The notes beneath the pieces are model-generated. The model was not told the DNA's origin, did no database searches, and saw only the letters and a program-made list of their open reading frames with translations. Below are positions 28,284 to 28,340 of a DNA stretch of 28,340 bases, piece after piece. The stretch lies in assembly GCF_000485595.1 (NCBI RefSeq), contig NW_014578130.1, positions 76,454 through 104,793 on the forward strand, written 5' to 3'. The stretch comes from Priapulus caudatus (lineage: Eukaryota > Priapulida > Priapulimorpha > Priapulimorphida > Priapulidae). Every line of letters starts with the position of its first letter. The first letter of the stretch is position 1. The position numbers and the translations under genes are program-made.

Positions 28284-28340
28284 AGCGTTGTCCGGTTGTC
28301 CGAGACAACCAGAATTTGTGCCGGACAACCTAACCAGTCT
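28284..28340. repeat. Inverted repeats of gttgtccgg at the window end
   Basis: gttgtccggttgtccgagac is followed by ccggacaacc in inverted form. This is likely the start of another element that runs beyond the window. Confidence 0.5.

Overview
This is eukaryotic, almost certainly marine-invertebrate (metazoan), genomic DNA. Coding sequence is sparse and split by GT-AG introns. Non-coding DNA is AT-rich and packed with MITEs, hairpins and microsatellites. TTAGGG-type repeats are present, and so is a 25-N scaffold gap. I cannot name the species; a sponge, cnidarian, mollusc or lancelet-like animal would all fit.

The one clear host gene is on the minus strand and spans most of the window: an orthologue of UBE2W, the N-terminal-ubiquitinating E2 enzyme. 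Four internal exons are unmistakable (24087-23999, 23489-23387, 21586-21431, 17228-17153). They join in phase with good splice sites. A 14-nt last coding exon at 4141-4128 gives the C-terminus ...WWYH|DDKV-stop. The best first-exon candidate (Met-Ala-Phe-Gln) is at 27512-27501. The model gives about 149 aa, against 151 in human UBE2W. If the last exon is right, the final intron is about 13 kb.

That last intron holds a pogo/Tigger-type DNA transposon (DDE_1 transposase with a C-terminal PHD-like finger, about 6.67-13.9 kb, minus strand). A Ty3/gypsy LTR retrotransposon (8494-13649, TSD acgct) is inserted inside its transposase reading frame. The two LTRs differ mostly by single-base insertions and deletions, and recognisable gag-pol motifs are scattered over all frames. 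This suggests unpolished long-read consensus rather than ordinary decay.

Layout: 0-0.7 kb two minisatellites; 0.7-4.1 kb hairpins and a hAT MITE; 4.1-6.6 kb UBE2W last exon, foldback elements and a telomere-repeat MITE; 6.6-13.9 kb pogo element with nested gypsy; 14-17 kb unremarkable intron with the gap; 17.1-17.2 kb exon; 17.7-20.4 kb dyad repeats and a 745-bp alternating purine-pyrimidine tract; 20.6-24.1 kb a hAT-like MITE, three exons, a foldback element and a CG/CA microsatellite; 24.3-28.3 kb upstream intron and 5' region dense with MITEs, several carrying CCCTAA cores, plus a short helicase-like ORF of uncertain meaning. No tRNA, rRNA, CRISPR array or bacterial-type operon is visible.
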